Shown in pieces: positions 1 to 5,266 of a stretch of 5,502 nt of DNA (within the stretch, counting starts at the first letter, position 1; each line of letters begins with the position of its first letter). The stretch is from contig CACXFF010000344.1 in the NCBI GenBank assembly GCA_902766805.1, forward strand, positions 1 through 5,502, read 5' to 3'. The notes under the pieces are model-generated. The model ran no database searches and had not been told where the DNA came from. It was given only the letters and a program-made list of their open reading frames with translations. The DNA is from an uncultured Coriobacteriaceae bacterium. Lineage in GTDB: Bacteria; Actinomycetota; Coriobacteriia; Coriobacteriales; Atopobiaceae. A program made the position numbers and the translations under genes.

Positions 1-96
1 AGAGGGGCGCCAAGTCTAGGGGAAAGGAGAGGAGACGCCGTAGGAACCGCACGGACACGGGAACGCATGGCGCCGCACGCGACCGGGCACACGGCC

Positions 97-133
97 AAAA
101 GGACGGGTCGCCTGCTCCAACGCAGGCGACCCG
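97..133 (-). terminator. Rho-independent terminator of the subtilase gene
   Basis: A perfect 12-bp stem (104-115 pairing with 122-133, CGGGTCGCCTGC with GCAGGCGACCCG) closes a 6-base loop. Read on the minus strand, the stem is followed by TCCTTTT, a usable uridine tract. On the plus strand no T-run follows, so the orientation is leftward. It begins about 50 bases after the stop codon of the protease gene, the expected place for its transcript to end. Confidence 0.85.
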
Positions 134-183
134 CACCTCTCACGTCCCTTGATGGACGGCGTCAACCGATGACAGCTTGGCCC

Positions 184-2079
184 TTACGCCGCCCAATGGC
201 CGTCGGCGGCGAACCAGTACCACGTGCCGTTGATGAAGCGCCAGCCCGTGGCCATCGCACCGCTGCTCTCCAGCCAATACCACAAGCTGCCCTGCGCGAG
301 CCATCCCGTGCGCATCGCGCCGTTCTCGTCCAGGTAGTACCAAGTGCTTCCCTGTGCCTGCCAGCCGGTCAGCATCGCGCCCGAGGACGCGAACAGGTAC
401 CAGGTGCCGCGTATCGCGCGCCAGCCCGTGGCCATCGCGCCGCTGCTCTCGAACCAGTACCAGACGCCGCCAATCGCGCGCCAGCCGGTGGCCATGATGC
501 CCTGCACGTCGAACCAGTACCAGATGCCACCGATCGCGCGCCAGCCCACCGCGGCCTTGCCCGACTCGTCGATCCAACTCCAGGTGCCGTCGGCATTGTG
601 CCGCCAACCGGTGGTGACTGGCGTGGGCGTGGGAGTAGGCGTGGGCGCGGGGCTCTCCTTGGCCGCCTTCACGGCAGCCAGCGCGTTGACCTTGCCCCAG
701 CCGGTCTCGCGGTCCCAACCCGCGGCTCCCAGATCGGTCGTCGAGGCATAGAGCAGGCGCATGGCCTCGTCAGCCGTCAGCTGCGGATTGACCGCGAACT
801 CCATCGCCAGCACAGCCGAGACCAAGGGCGCGGCCATCGAGGTGCCCGAGAGCCTGTGGTAGCCCGTGGGGGTCACGGCCGCGTCCATGGGATAGGCGGA
901 GAACAAGCTGCTGCCAGGAGCACAGATGTCCTTCTCGTGCGCGTCGGAAGCGTTGTAGTTGGAGGAGGAGAGGCGCTGGTCCGCATCGTCAAGCGAAATG
1001 ACGCTCACGCAACCCTCGTAATCACCCGGATAGAACGGCGCAGGAACCCCCTTCGGGCAGCTGCCGGCATTGCCTGCCGCGCACACGGTCACGATCCCCG
1101 CATCGCGCGCGCGGTCGGCCACATCGAAGAACGCCTTGTCCTCTTTGTCGAGGTGCTCGACCGAGGCTCCCAGCGAGACGTTGGCCACGCGCACGTTGTA
1201 GCGCGCGGCGCGGGTCATGCCGCCGTCCTCGGCAAGCAGCCAGTCATAGCAGTCGATCAGCTTGGAGGAACTCGCCCCGCCATAGCGGTCGAAGACCTTG
1301 AGGCAGACGAGGCCCGCCCCATTGCTCGCGCCCGCGATGCCGACGCCGTTGTTGGAAACGGCCGAGACCAGGCCGCACACGTGGGAGCCGTGGCCGTAGC
1401 CCGCCTCGCCGAGCTTGCCGTCGTCCGAGACGTCTGCGTCGTTTTCGGCGACGTCCCAATACGCCAGCACGTTGGCCTGCAGGTCCGGATGGTGCACGTC
1501 GAAGCCTTGGTCTATGACGGCCACGGCGGGACGCTTGGTCAGGGTCGACAGGTCACCCGTGAGCTCCCAGGCCTTCGGGGCCGCAATGGAGTCCAGGTAC
1601 GGCTGGTCGTCGCGATAGGGGTCGCCCGTGGCCTGCGTCGACAGCGTGCCGGTCAGCCTGCCCGCCACACCGCCCCCGAGCTCCGAGCTCGACAGGCCTT
1701 CGTCCGGAAGCGGAGCCGCGGTATAGAGGTAGTTGGGCTGGGCTACCTCGACGCACGCGTCGGCCGCGAGCGCGGCGCACACGGCATCCACGTCCACGCC
1801 ATCGGCGAGCCGCAGGACCGCGGCGCCCACCCCGTCGCCGCCCAACGCCATCGTGCGCTGCAGGCCGGCCACGCCGGGCACCTGGCAGAGGCGCGCGACG
1901 TCCTCGGACGTGGACCCCTCGCACAGGACGACCACGAGCTCTCCTTCAACGTACGCGCGCGTGGCCTCTTCGGCAGAGGCTGCCGAGACCTGTGCCAAAG
2001 CTGGCGCAGCGGGGCCGAGCGCACCCCCCAAAGCCAACAGCGCCGACAATACCCACGTGCAGAACCCACGATGCTTCAT
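184..2079 (-). CDS. Secreted subtilisin-like serine protease (S8 family) with C-terminal cell-wall-binding repeats
   Basis: An exported endopeptidase of 631 residues. Seen in order: a signal peptide (residues 1-29, basic KHR, then a hydrophobic stretch ending in PALA-Q); a propeptide resembling the I9 inhibitor (about 44-120, ending in VEVAQPNYLY); and a peptidase S8 domain (about 160-473). The catalytic triad is Asp190 (VIDQGFDVHHPDL), His230 (HGSHVCG) and Ser414 (GTSMAAP), with oxyanion Asn337 (AAGNAG). A Pro-Thr linker (475-490) leads to seven GW repeats (491-631) with the GW...WYWF...G.MAT pattern of choline-binding-type wall-anchoring repeats. By family knowledge, such tails hold proteins non-covalently on the cell surface. 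The start is set by GGGAGGT five bases upstream of ATG. The catalytic domain has seven cysteines (235, 259, 277, 333, 341, 357, 386), many for a bacterial subtilase. It is monocistronic, with its own promoter and terminator. The substrate is unknown. Confidence 0.95.
   Translation of the reverse strand: MKHRGFCTWVLSALLALGGALGPAAPALAQVSAASAEEATRAYVEGELVVVLCEGSTSEDVARLCQVPGVAGLQRTMALGGDGVGAAVLRLADGVDVDAVCAALAADACVEVAQPNYLYTAAPLPDEGLSSSELGGGVAGRLTGTLSTQATGDPYRDDQPYLDSIAAPKAWELTGDLSTLTKRPAVAVIDQGFDVHHPDLQANVLAYWDVAENDADVSDDGKLGEAGYGHGSHVCGLVSAVSNNGVGIAGASNGAGLVCLKVFDRYGGASSSKLIDCYDWLLAEDGGMTRAARYNVRVANVSLGASVEHLDKEDKAFFDVADRARDAGIVTVCAAGNAGSCPKGVPAPFYPGDYEGCVSVISLDDADQRLSSSNYNASDAHEKDICAPGSSLFSAYPMDAAVTPTGYHRLSGTSMAAPLVSAVLAMEFAVNPQLTADEAMRLLYASTTDLGAAGWDRETGWGKVNALAAVKAAKESPAPTPTPTPTPVTTGWRHNADGTWSWIDESGKAAVGWRAIGGIWYWFDVQGIMATGWRAIGGVWYWFESSGAMATGWRAIRGTWYLFASSGAMLTGWQAQGSTWYYLDENGAMRTGWLAQGSLWYWLESSGAMATGWRFINGTWYWFAADGHWAA
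187..609 (-). repeat. Seven tandem 60-bp units encoding GW cell-wall-binding repeats
   Basis: This is the 3' part of the protease gene. Recurring GCGCCAGCC-like blocks lie at exact 60-base steps (about 238, 298, 358, 418, 478, 538, with a 63-base first unit near 601). Each unit encodes one 20-residue repeat starting GW; the first has 21 residues. Some units are almost identical at the DNA level: 238-258 and 418-438 match over 21 bases, which suggests recent copying between units. Repeats 2 to 4 share GWRAI; repeats 5 and 6 share GW.AQGS. Such arrays can gain or lose units in frame. Confidence 0.9.
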
Positions 2080-2203
2080 GTGCGACCTCCCATCATCAAC
2101 TGCTTAAGTGTAAACGCTGGTTCGCCTCGAACGCCCGAGCCCATCCGCCACACATCGCATCTGCAATGCCAAAGGCCGGCACCGCACGAGCTGCCGATAC
2201 CCA

Positions 2204-2232
2204 TATATACGAAAGACGCACCGCGATGTGAC
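2204..2232 (-). promoter_or_regulatory. Probable promoter of the subtilase gene
   Basis: On the minus strand GTCACA (2227-2232, four of six matches to TTGACA) and TATATA (2204-2209) are separated by exactly 17 bases. This TATATAT is the best minus-strand -10 element between the two divergent genes. Transcription would start near 2197, giving a leader of roughly 118 bases before the protease ATG. A 6-bp inverted repeat (ACCATC 2231-2236, GATGGT 2248-2253) touches the -35 element and could be an operator. This is a motif match only. Confidence 0.45.
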
Positions 2233-2316
2233 CATCGTACGCATCGTGATGGTTTGCGCGCGCCGCGACGGGGGCGCGTCGGGGGCCGTCGGAGGTGCCG
2301 CCCTGTTGGCAAGCTC

Positions 2317-2410
2317 CCGTTGGCGAAAGCACGCTCAAAGATGGAAATCAGTCCCTTAATAAAAACAAAAGCCCATGGAGTATCATTTTTGAGCGTGGAT
2401 TTGCCGACGG
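2317..2410. repeat. Imperfect inverted repeat in the divergent intergenic region
   Basis: The two arms, 2317-2339 and 2388-2410, are inverted copies matching at 19 of 23 positions, with a perfect 10-bp core (CACGCTCAAA at 2330-2339, TTTGAGCGTG at 2388-2397). Weaker similarity continues inward. The 48 bases between the arms include the most AT-rich stretch of the window (about 2356-2370). Each core reads outward toward one of the two divergent genes. It could be a paired regulator site, two copies of a promoter-proximal element, or a long imperfect RNA hairpin. I cannot choose among these from sequence alone. Confidence 0.6.
2381..2386 (+). promoter_or_regulatory. Possible -10 element for the cinA-like/bsh operon
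   Basis: TATCAT matches TATAAT at five of six positions and lies in the AT-rich patch 42 bases upstream of the first start codon of the plus-strand gene set. No good -35 hexamer is visible; TTAATA at 2356-2361 is the nearest but is 19 bases away. Transcription would begin near 2393, inside the right arm of the inverted repeat, so a protein bound to that repeat would block it. Confidence 0.3.
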
Positions 2411-2427
2411 TGACCTCAGGAGCAAAC

Positions 2428-2952
2428 ATGAACGAGCAGCAGGTATTCGACACGTATGAGCGCATCACCCGCACCCTCATCGCACGCGGGCTCACCGTGA
2501 GCACCATGGAGAGCTGCACGGCAGGCTCGTTGGCGTCGCTCATCACCGACACCGAGGGCTCGTCAGCCGCGCTGCGCGGGGCCTTCGTGACGTACTGCAA
2601 CGAGGCCAAGGTGCTCCAGGGCGTGCCCGCCGCGACCATCGCGCAGCACGGCGTCTACTCGCGCGAGACGGCCGCGGCGATGGCGCACGCGTGCCGCGCG
2701 GCCTACCGCGCCGACCTGGGCGTGGGCGTGACGGGCACGATGGGCAACGTGGACCCCCACAACCAGGACAGCACGCCGGGGCAGGCGTATTTCGCCCTCG
2801 AGACGGACGCGGGCGTGCAGTGCCACGAGCTGCAGGTTCCCGCGCAGCCCACACGACGCGCCTACAAGCTGTGGGTGGCGCAAGCCATCGGCGAGCGCAT
2901 CCTGGAGCTGCTCGACAACAGGCCCGACGACACGTCCGGCACCGCGCGTTAG
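2428..2952 (+). CDS. pncC: CinA C-terminal-domain family protein (nicotinamide-nucleotide amidohydrolase-like)
   Basis: A stand-alone CinA_C domain of 174 residues; the N-terminal MoCF-like domain of full CinA is absent, as in PncC-type proteins. Characterised members deamidate nicotinamide mononucleotide to nicotinate mononucleotide, a cytosolic pyridine-nucleotide recycling step. Seen: LTVSTMESCTAGSLAS (residues 22-37) with the conserved Glu28 and Ser29, a GSSA turn (44-47), FVTYCNEAK (53-61) with the conserved Lys61, the AQHGVYS block (72-78) and GVGVTG (98-103). The usual GIAGPGG-like loop is replaced by GTMGNVDPHNQDSTPGQAYF (103-122), a variant I associate with a divergent subgroup, so NMN activity is likely but not certain. 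AGGAG lies five bases before the ATG. The same open frame runs on upstream, antisense to the protease; that extension is spurious. First gene of a probable three-gene operon, 18 bases before the next. Confidence 0.92.
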   Translation: MNEQQVFDTYERITRTLIARGLTVSTMESCTAGSLASLITDTEGSSAALRGAFVTYCNEAKVLQGVPAATIAQHGVYSRETAAAMAHACRAAYRADLGVGVTGTMGNVDPHNQDSTPGQAYFALETDAGVQCHELQVPAQPTRRAYKLWVAQAIGERILELLDNRPDDTSGTAR

Positions 2953-2970
2953 CCAAGGAGCGCCCAAGCC

Positions 2971-3330
2971 ATGTACCAGCGACTCAAGGCATACCTGGCG
3001 CGCGTGGAAGCGCTGCTCAAGGCCGACCCCGGCAGCGTGGACTGGGACGAGGCGCTGCGCGAGCACTTGGACCAGACAGCGTTTTTTCAGCACGAGCGCC
3101 TCGTCCACCTGCTAGTGACGCTCGCCTTTGCCCTCATGGAGCTGGCATGCGCCCTCGCCTGCGCGCTGCTGCCGCAACCGCTCACGGGAATACTTGCTCT
3201 TTTGATTCTTTTGCTGCTCGTCCCCTACATCGTTCACTACTACCATTTGGAAAACGGCGTGCAGAGGCTGTACGTGCAGTACGACCTTTTGTGCGCACGC
3301 CGCAGCGAGGTGCGCAAGGCAGACAGCTAG
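2971..3330 (+). CDS. Small two-helix membrane protein of unknown function
   Basis: A 119-residue protein that I cannot assign to a function. Seen: an amphipathic, charged N-terminal region (1-43) containing a short helix-prone LKAYLARVEALLKAD stretch and HLDQTAFFQHERL; two hydrophobic segments, about 44-67 and 70-89, separated only by a short LLPQP turn, hence a helical hairpin; and a cytosol-type tail with HYYHLENGVQRLYVQYD (89-105), then basic residues. With both ends charged and a tight turn, both termini are probably inside. The tail motif resembles small uncharacterised membrane proteins that I recall from clostridia, but this was not checked. AAGGAG lies ten bases upstream of the ATG. 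It sits between the cinA-like and bile salt hydrolase genes on the same strand, 28 bases before the latter. GC content drops over the second helix because of Leu/Ile-rich codons (TTG, CTT, ATT), which is ordinary for membrane segments. Confidence 0.87.
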   Translation: MYQRLKAYLARVEALLKADPGSVDWDEALREHLDQTAFFQHERLVHLLVTLAFALMELACALACALLPQPLTGILALLILLLLVPYIVHYYHLENGVQRLYVQYDLLCARRSEVRKADS

Positions 3331-3358
3331 CACCACACCGTCACGGGAAGGAGCTCTC

Positions 3359-4309
3359 ATGTGTACCGCCGTTCGCTTCACCGACCAGCAGGGCAATCTC
3401 TATTTTGGACGCAATCTCGACTGGAGCTGCGGATACGGTCAGCGCGTCGTGATCACGCCCACGGGATGGAAGCCCAACTCGCCCTTTGGCGCGACTACTG
3501 CCGTCAAGCACCCGGTGTACGGCATGGGCATCGTGGCAGAGAACACGCCGCTGTATTTCGACTGCGCCAATGACGCGGGCCTAGCCGTCGCGGGCCTCAA
3601 TTTCCCGGGCTACGCGTGCTATGAGAAGCAGGCAGTCGAGGGCAAGGTCAACGTGGCGGCCTGGGAGTTCCCGTTGTGGATCGCCGCGAGCTTCGCGAAC
3701 GTGGACGAGGTGGAGGAGGCGCTCGCGCACACGGCCATCGTGGACAGCCCCATCAACGACCAGTTCCCCTCTTCCCTGCTGCACTGGATCATCGGCGACG
3801 CCACCCGCAGCATCGTGGTGGAATACATGGCCGATGGCATGCACGTGTACCACGACGACTTCGACGTGCTCGCCAACCAGCCGACCTTCGCCTACCACGC
3901 GGAGAACGTGCGCAGCTACCTCAACTGCAGTCCCGAGGTCGTGGGCCCGACCCGCTGGCGCGAGGCCACGCTGGCGGCCTTTGGCTCGGGCAGCGGCATG
4001 CGCGGCATCCCCGGCGACTGCTACTCGCCCTCGCGCTTCGTGCGCGTGGCGTACCACAACGCCTTCTACCCCGACCAGGTGGGCGAGGCCAAGAACGTGA
4101 GCCGCCTGTTCCACACGCTCGGTGCCGTCGCCATGGTGGACGGCGCAGCCAAGATGACCGACGGCGCCTTCGAGATCACCGTGTACACGGGCGGCATCTC
4201 GACGGCGACCAACAGCTACTACTACAACACGTACGATGACCCCGCCATCGTGTCGGTCGCGCTGGCCGACCATGACAGCACGGGCAGCGAGCTCATAGAG
4301 GTGGCGTAA
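3359..4309 (+). CDS. bsh: Bile salt hydrolase (choloylglycine hydrolase family)
   Basis: A 316-residue Ntn-hydrolase, the usual length. It cleaves the amide bond of glycine- or taurine-conjugated bile acids, releasing free bile acid and amino acid. No signal peptide: it starts MCTAV, and removal of Met exposes the nucleophile Cys2. All family catalytic positions are visible: Cys2, Arg18 and Asp21 (GRNLDW), Asn81 (GLNFPGY), Asn173 (LANQPTF) and Arg226 (SPSRFVR). The LDWSCGYGQ and GLNFPGYACY blocks favour bile salt hydrolase over penicillin V acylase. The loop before SRF reads GSGSGMRGIPGD (209-220), in the region reported to influence glycine/taurine preference. GGAAGGAG lies five bases upstream of the ATG. 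Last gene of the probable operon. By family knowledge, this enzyme marks a bile-exposed gut lifestyle. Confidence 0.96.
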   Translation: MCTAVRFTDQQGNLYFGRNLDWSCGYGQRVVITPTGWKPNSPFGATTAVKHPVYGMGIVAENTPLYFDCANDAGLAVAGLNFPGYACYEKQAVEGKVNVAAWEFPLWIAASFANVDEVEEALAHTAIVDSPINDQFPSSLLHWIIGDATRSIVVEYMADGMHVYHDDFDVLANQPTFAYHAENVRSYLNCSPEVVGPTRWREATLAAFGSGSGMRGIPGDCYSPSRFVRVAYHNAFYPDQVGEAKNVSRLFHTLGAVAMVDGAAKMTDGAFEITVYTGGISTATNSYYYNTYDDPAIVSVALADHDSTGSELIEVA

Positions 4310-4344
4310 GGTCCTGCGCCGGCGGGCGCCAAAGACGCAGGTCC
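4310..4344. other. GC-rich hairpin directly after the bile salt hydrolase stop codon
   Basis: GGTCCTGCG (4310-4318) pairs with CGCAGGTCC (4336-4344) over nine positions with one T-T mismatch, enclosing a GC-rich 17-base loop. It starts one base after the stop codon. No T-run follows on the plus strand, so it is not a classical terminator; it may protect the 3' end of the mRNA or help the next hairpin to stop transcription. Confidence 0.4.
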
Positions 4345-4362
4345 GAGCATGCAGCGCGCGAG

Positions 4363-4393
4363 GCGGAGCTGGGTGGTGCCTGGCTCCGCTTTG
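4363..4393 (+). terminator. Likely terminator of the cinA-like/bsh operon
   Basis: An 11-bp stem (4363-4373 with 4379-4389, GCGGAGCTGGG with CCTGGCTCCGC, two G-T wobbles) closes a 5-base loop, TGGTG. The plus strand continues TTTGGTGT, a short and imperfect T tract. It lies 53 bases past the bile salt hydrolase stop. The minus strand has no T-run after the stem, so it suits the plus-strand operon better than the converging transferase gene. Confidence 0.5.
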
Positions 4394-4424
4394 GTGTCCG
4401 GATGGCCAACCTCCGCACCGCTAC

Positions 4425-4463
4425 GGAAGGAGCCTCGTGCGTGCGGCCGCCAGCGCGTCCTAG
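4425..4463 (+). other. Orphan strong Shine-Dalgarno with an 8-codon reading frame
   Basis: GGAAGGAG (4425-4432) is followed four bases later by GTG (4437) and eight codons (MRAAASAS) to TAG at 4461-4463. A second GTG at 4441 opens a longer frame, but that frame runs antisense through the transferase gene and is not credible. The segment resembles the start of the bile salt hydrolase gene (ACGGGAAGGAGCTCTCATG there, ACGGAAGGAGCCTCGTG here). It may be the relic of a lost gene or a duplicated start region. Translation is possible but unproven. Confidence 0.3.
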
Positions 4464-4509
4464 CGGCCCAACGCCTCGGTGCCCCGACGCCCCGGCGCGC
4501 CGACAACCC

Positions 4510-4525
4510 AACGCCCTAACGCCCT
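4510..4525. repeat. Tandem octamer spanning the transferase stop codon
   Basis: AACGCCCT occurs twice in direct succession (4510-4517 and 4518-4525). The stop codon of the phosphopantetheinyl transferase (4516-4518, minus strand) lies on the junction. The neighbouring 4465-4515 segment is rich in CCCAACGCC-like words. Loss or gain of one unit would alter only the last residues of the protein. Confidence 0.6.
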
Positions 4526-5148
4526 GCGAACGGCCCCCAAGGACTCAGCTCCACCGCGCACTCCCCCCGCGTGCACACGCAGAGCAGCGCGTCAGACACC
4601 TGCCATTCGGCGAAGCAGACGTCGTCAAGCTCGGGGTCATCCCCGATCACCGAGAAGCTCGCGGGCTCGCGCGTGAGGCCCGTGCCGATGAGCTTGATGT
4701 AGCTCTCCTTGCGCACCCACAGGCTCGTGAACGCGCGTGCGCGGTCGGCCTGACGGCCAAGCCACGCGAGCTCAGACGCCTGGCAGCAGTAGCGCTCCAC
4801 CGCTTCGCCGTGGTCCTGTATCGTCTCCACGTCCACGCCCACCGGCAGGTCCGCCACGGCGCAGACCGCCAGCCTGCCGCTGTGGGAGAGGTTGAAGTGC
4901 AGCGCAGGATGCCGACTGAGGTAGGGCTTGCCGTGCTCGCCGAAGCCGAGCGTGAGATCGCGCGCACCCGCCTGACGCAGCAGGTCCGCGGCCAAGACGC
5001 CCGCGCCAGCACAGAGGCGCTTGTCCTTGGCGAAGCGGCAGCGCTCGACCTTGGCACGGCGTTCGGGCCAAGGCTGCCGCTCGAGGGCCCGGGCCATGAG
5101 AACGGGGTCTTCGAGTTCGCTCACGTCGTAGTACGCGCAGGTCACCAT
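4516..5148 (-). CDS. Sfp-type 4'-phosphopantetheinyl transferase
   Basis: A 210-residue cytosolic enzyme that moves the phosphopantetheine arm from coenzyme A onto a serine of a carrier protein. Seen: a KDKRLCAGAGVLA block (41-53), GKPYL (73-77), FNLSHSG (85-91) with His89, VGVDVE (103-108) with the metal ligands Asp106 and Glu108, and W.RKESYIKLIGTGL (144-158) with Glu148. These positions closely follow those of Bacillus Sfp (Asp107, Glu109, Glu151), and the length is normal for the group, unlike the shorter AcpS type. The ATG is preceded by AGGGGG, six bases away. An in-frame GTG six codons earlier and a longer open frame up to 5484 add no domain sequence. It converges on the bile salt hydrolase gene. 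No carrier protein, polyketide or peptide synthase gene is in view, so its client cannot be named. Confidence 0.93.
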   Translation of the reverse strand: MVTCAYYDVSELEDPVLMARALERQPWPERRAKVERCRFAKDKRLCAGAGVLAADLLRQAGARDLTLGFGEHGKPYLSRHPALHFNLSHSGRLAVCAVADLPVGVDVETIQDHGEAVERYCCQASELAWLGRQADRARAFTSLWVRKESYIKLIGTGLTREPASFSVIGDDPELDDVCFAEWQVSDALLCVCTRGECAVELSPWGPFAGR

Positions 5149-5184
5149 CGTGCACCCCCTCTTCACATCCCTGGCGGCAGATCC

Positions 5185-5211
5185 TTGGGCTTTGGGCGTT
5201 GGGCCTTGGGC
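5185..5211. repeat. Four tandem heptamers (TTGGGCN) in the transferase leader
   Basis: TTGGGC occurs at 5185, 5192, 5199 and 5206, exactly seven bases apart, with the seventh base varying (T, G, C, C). The array ends 37 bases upstream of the transferase start codon and would lie in its mRNA leader or core promoter region. One part, GGCGTTGGGCC (5195-5205), is the exact reverse complement of 4465-4475 on the far side of the gene. Confidence 0.75.
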
Positions 5212-5260
5212 CGTGACCGACGCCGCCCCCTCGGCCGAGACGGAGACGGCAGCCTCCCAG

Positions 5261-5266
5261 ATTCTA
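5261..5266 (-). promoter_or_regulatory. Possible -10 element upstream of the transferase gene
   Basis: On the minus strand TAGAAT matches TATAAT at five of six positions and is the most AT-rich hexamer in this GC-rich stretch. No convincing -35 is present; TGGCCA (5286-5291) matches four of six but is 19 bases away. A transcript from here would carry a leader of about 105 bases that includes the heptamer array. Confidence 0.25.

Noticed and set aside
187..609. CRISPR-like array, from regular 60-base spacing
   Set aside because: The whole unit, not just a short repeat, is conserved and it is translated in frame as GW repeats of the protease.
67..2427. Long plus-strand open frame antisense to the protease and in frame with the cinA-like gene
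   Set aside because: It encodes low-complexity Arg/Ala/Gly/His-rich sequence with no domain, mirrors the protease codons, and the true CinA start at 2428 has its own ribosome site and begins the family domain at once.
3581..4273. Minus-strand 230-codon open frame opposite the bile salt hydrolase gene
   Set aside because: It is Val/His/Arg/Gly-rich shadow sequence caused by GC-rich third positions, while the opposite strand carries every catalytic residue of a known family.
4445..4468. GGCCGC/GCGGCC hairpin as a terminator for the transferase gene
   Set aside because: The stem is six pairs with a 12-base loop and no T-run on the minus strand, which is too weak to call a terminator.
4493..4502. 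Perfect 10-bp palindrome CGGCGCGCCG
   Set aside because: It is only C and G in a very GC-rich repeat tract, so chance explains it; no partner site was seen.
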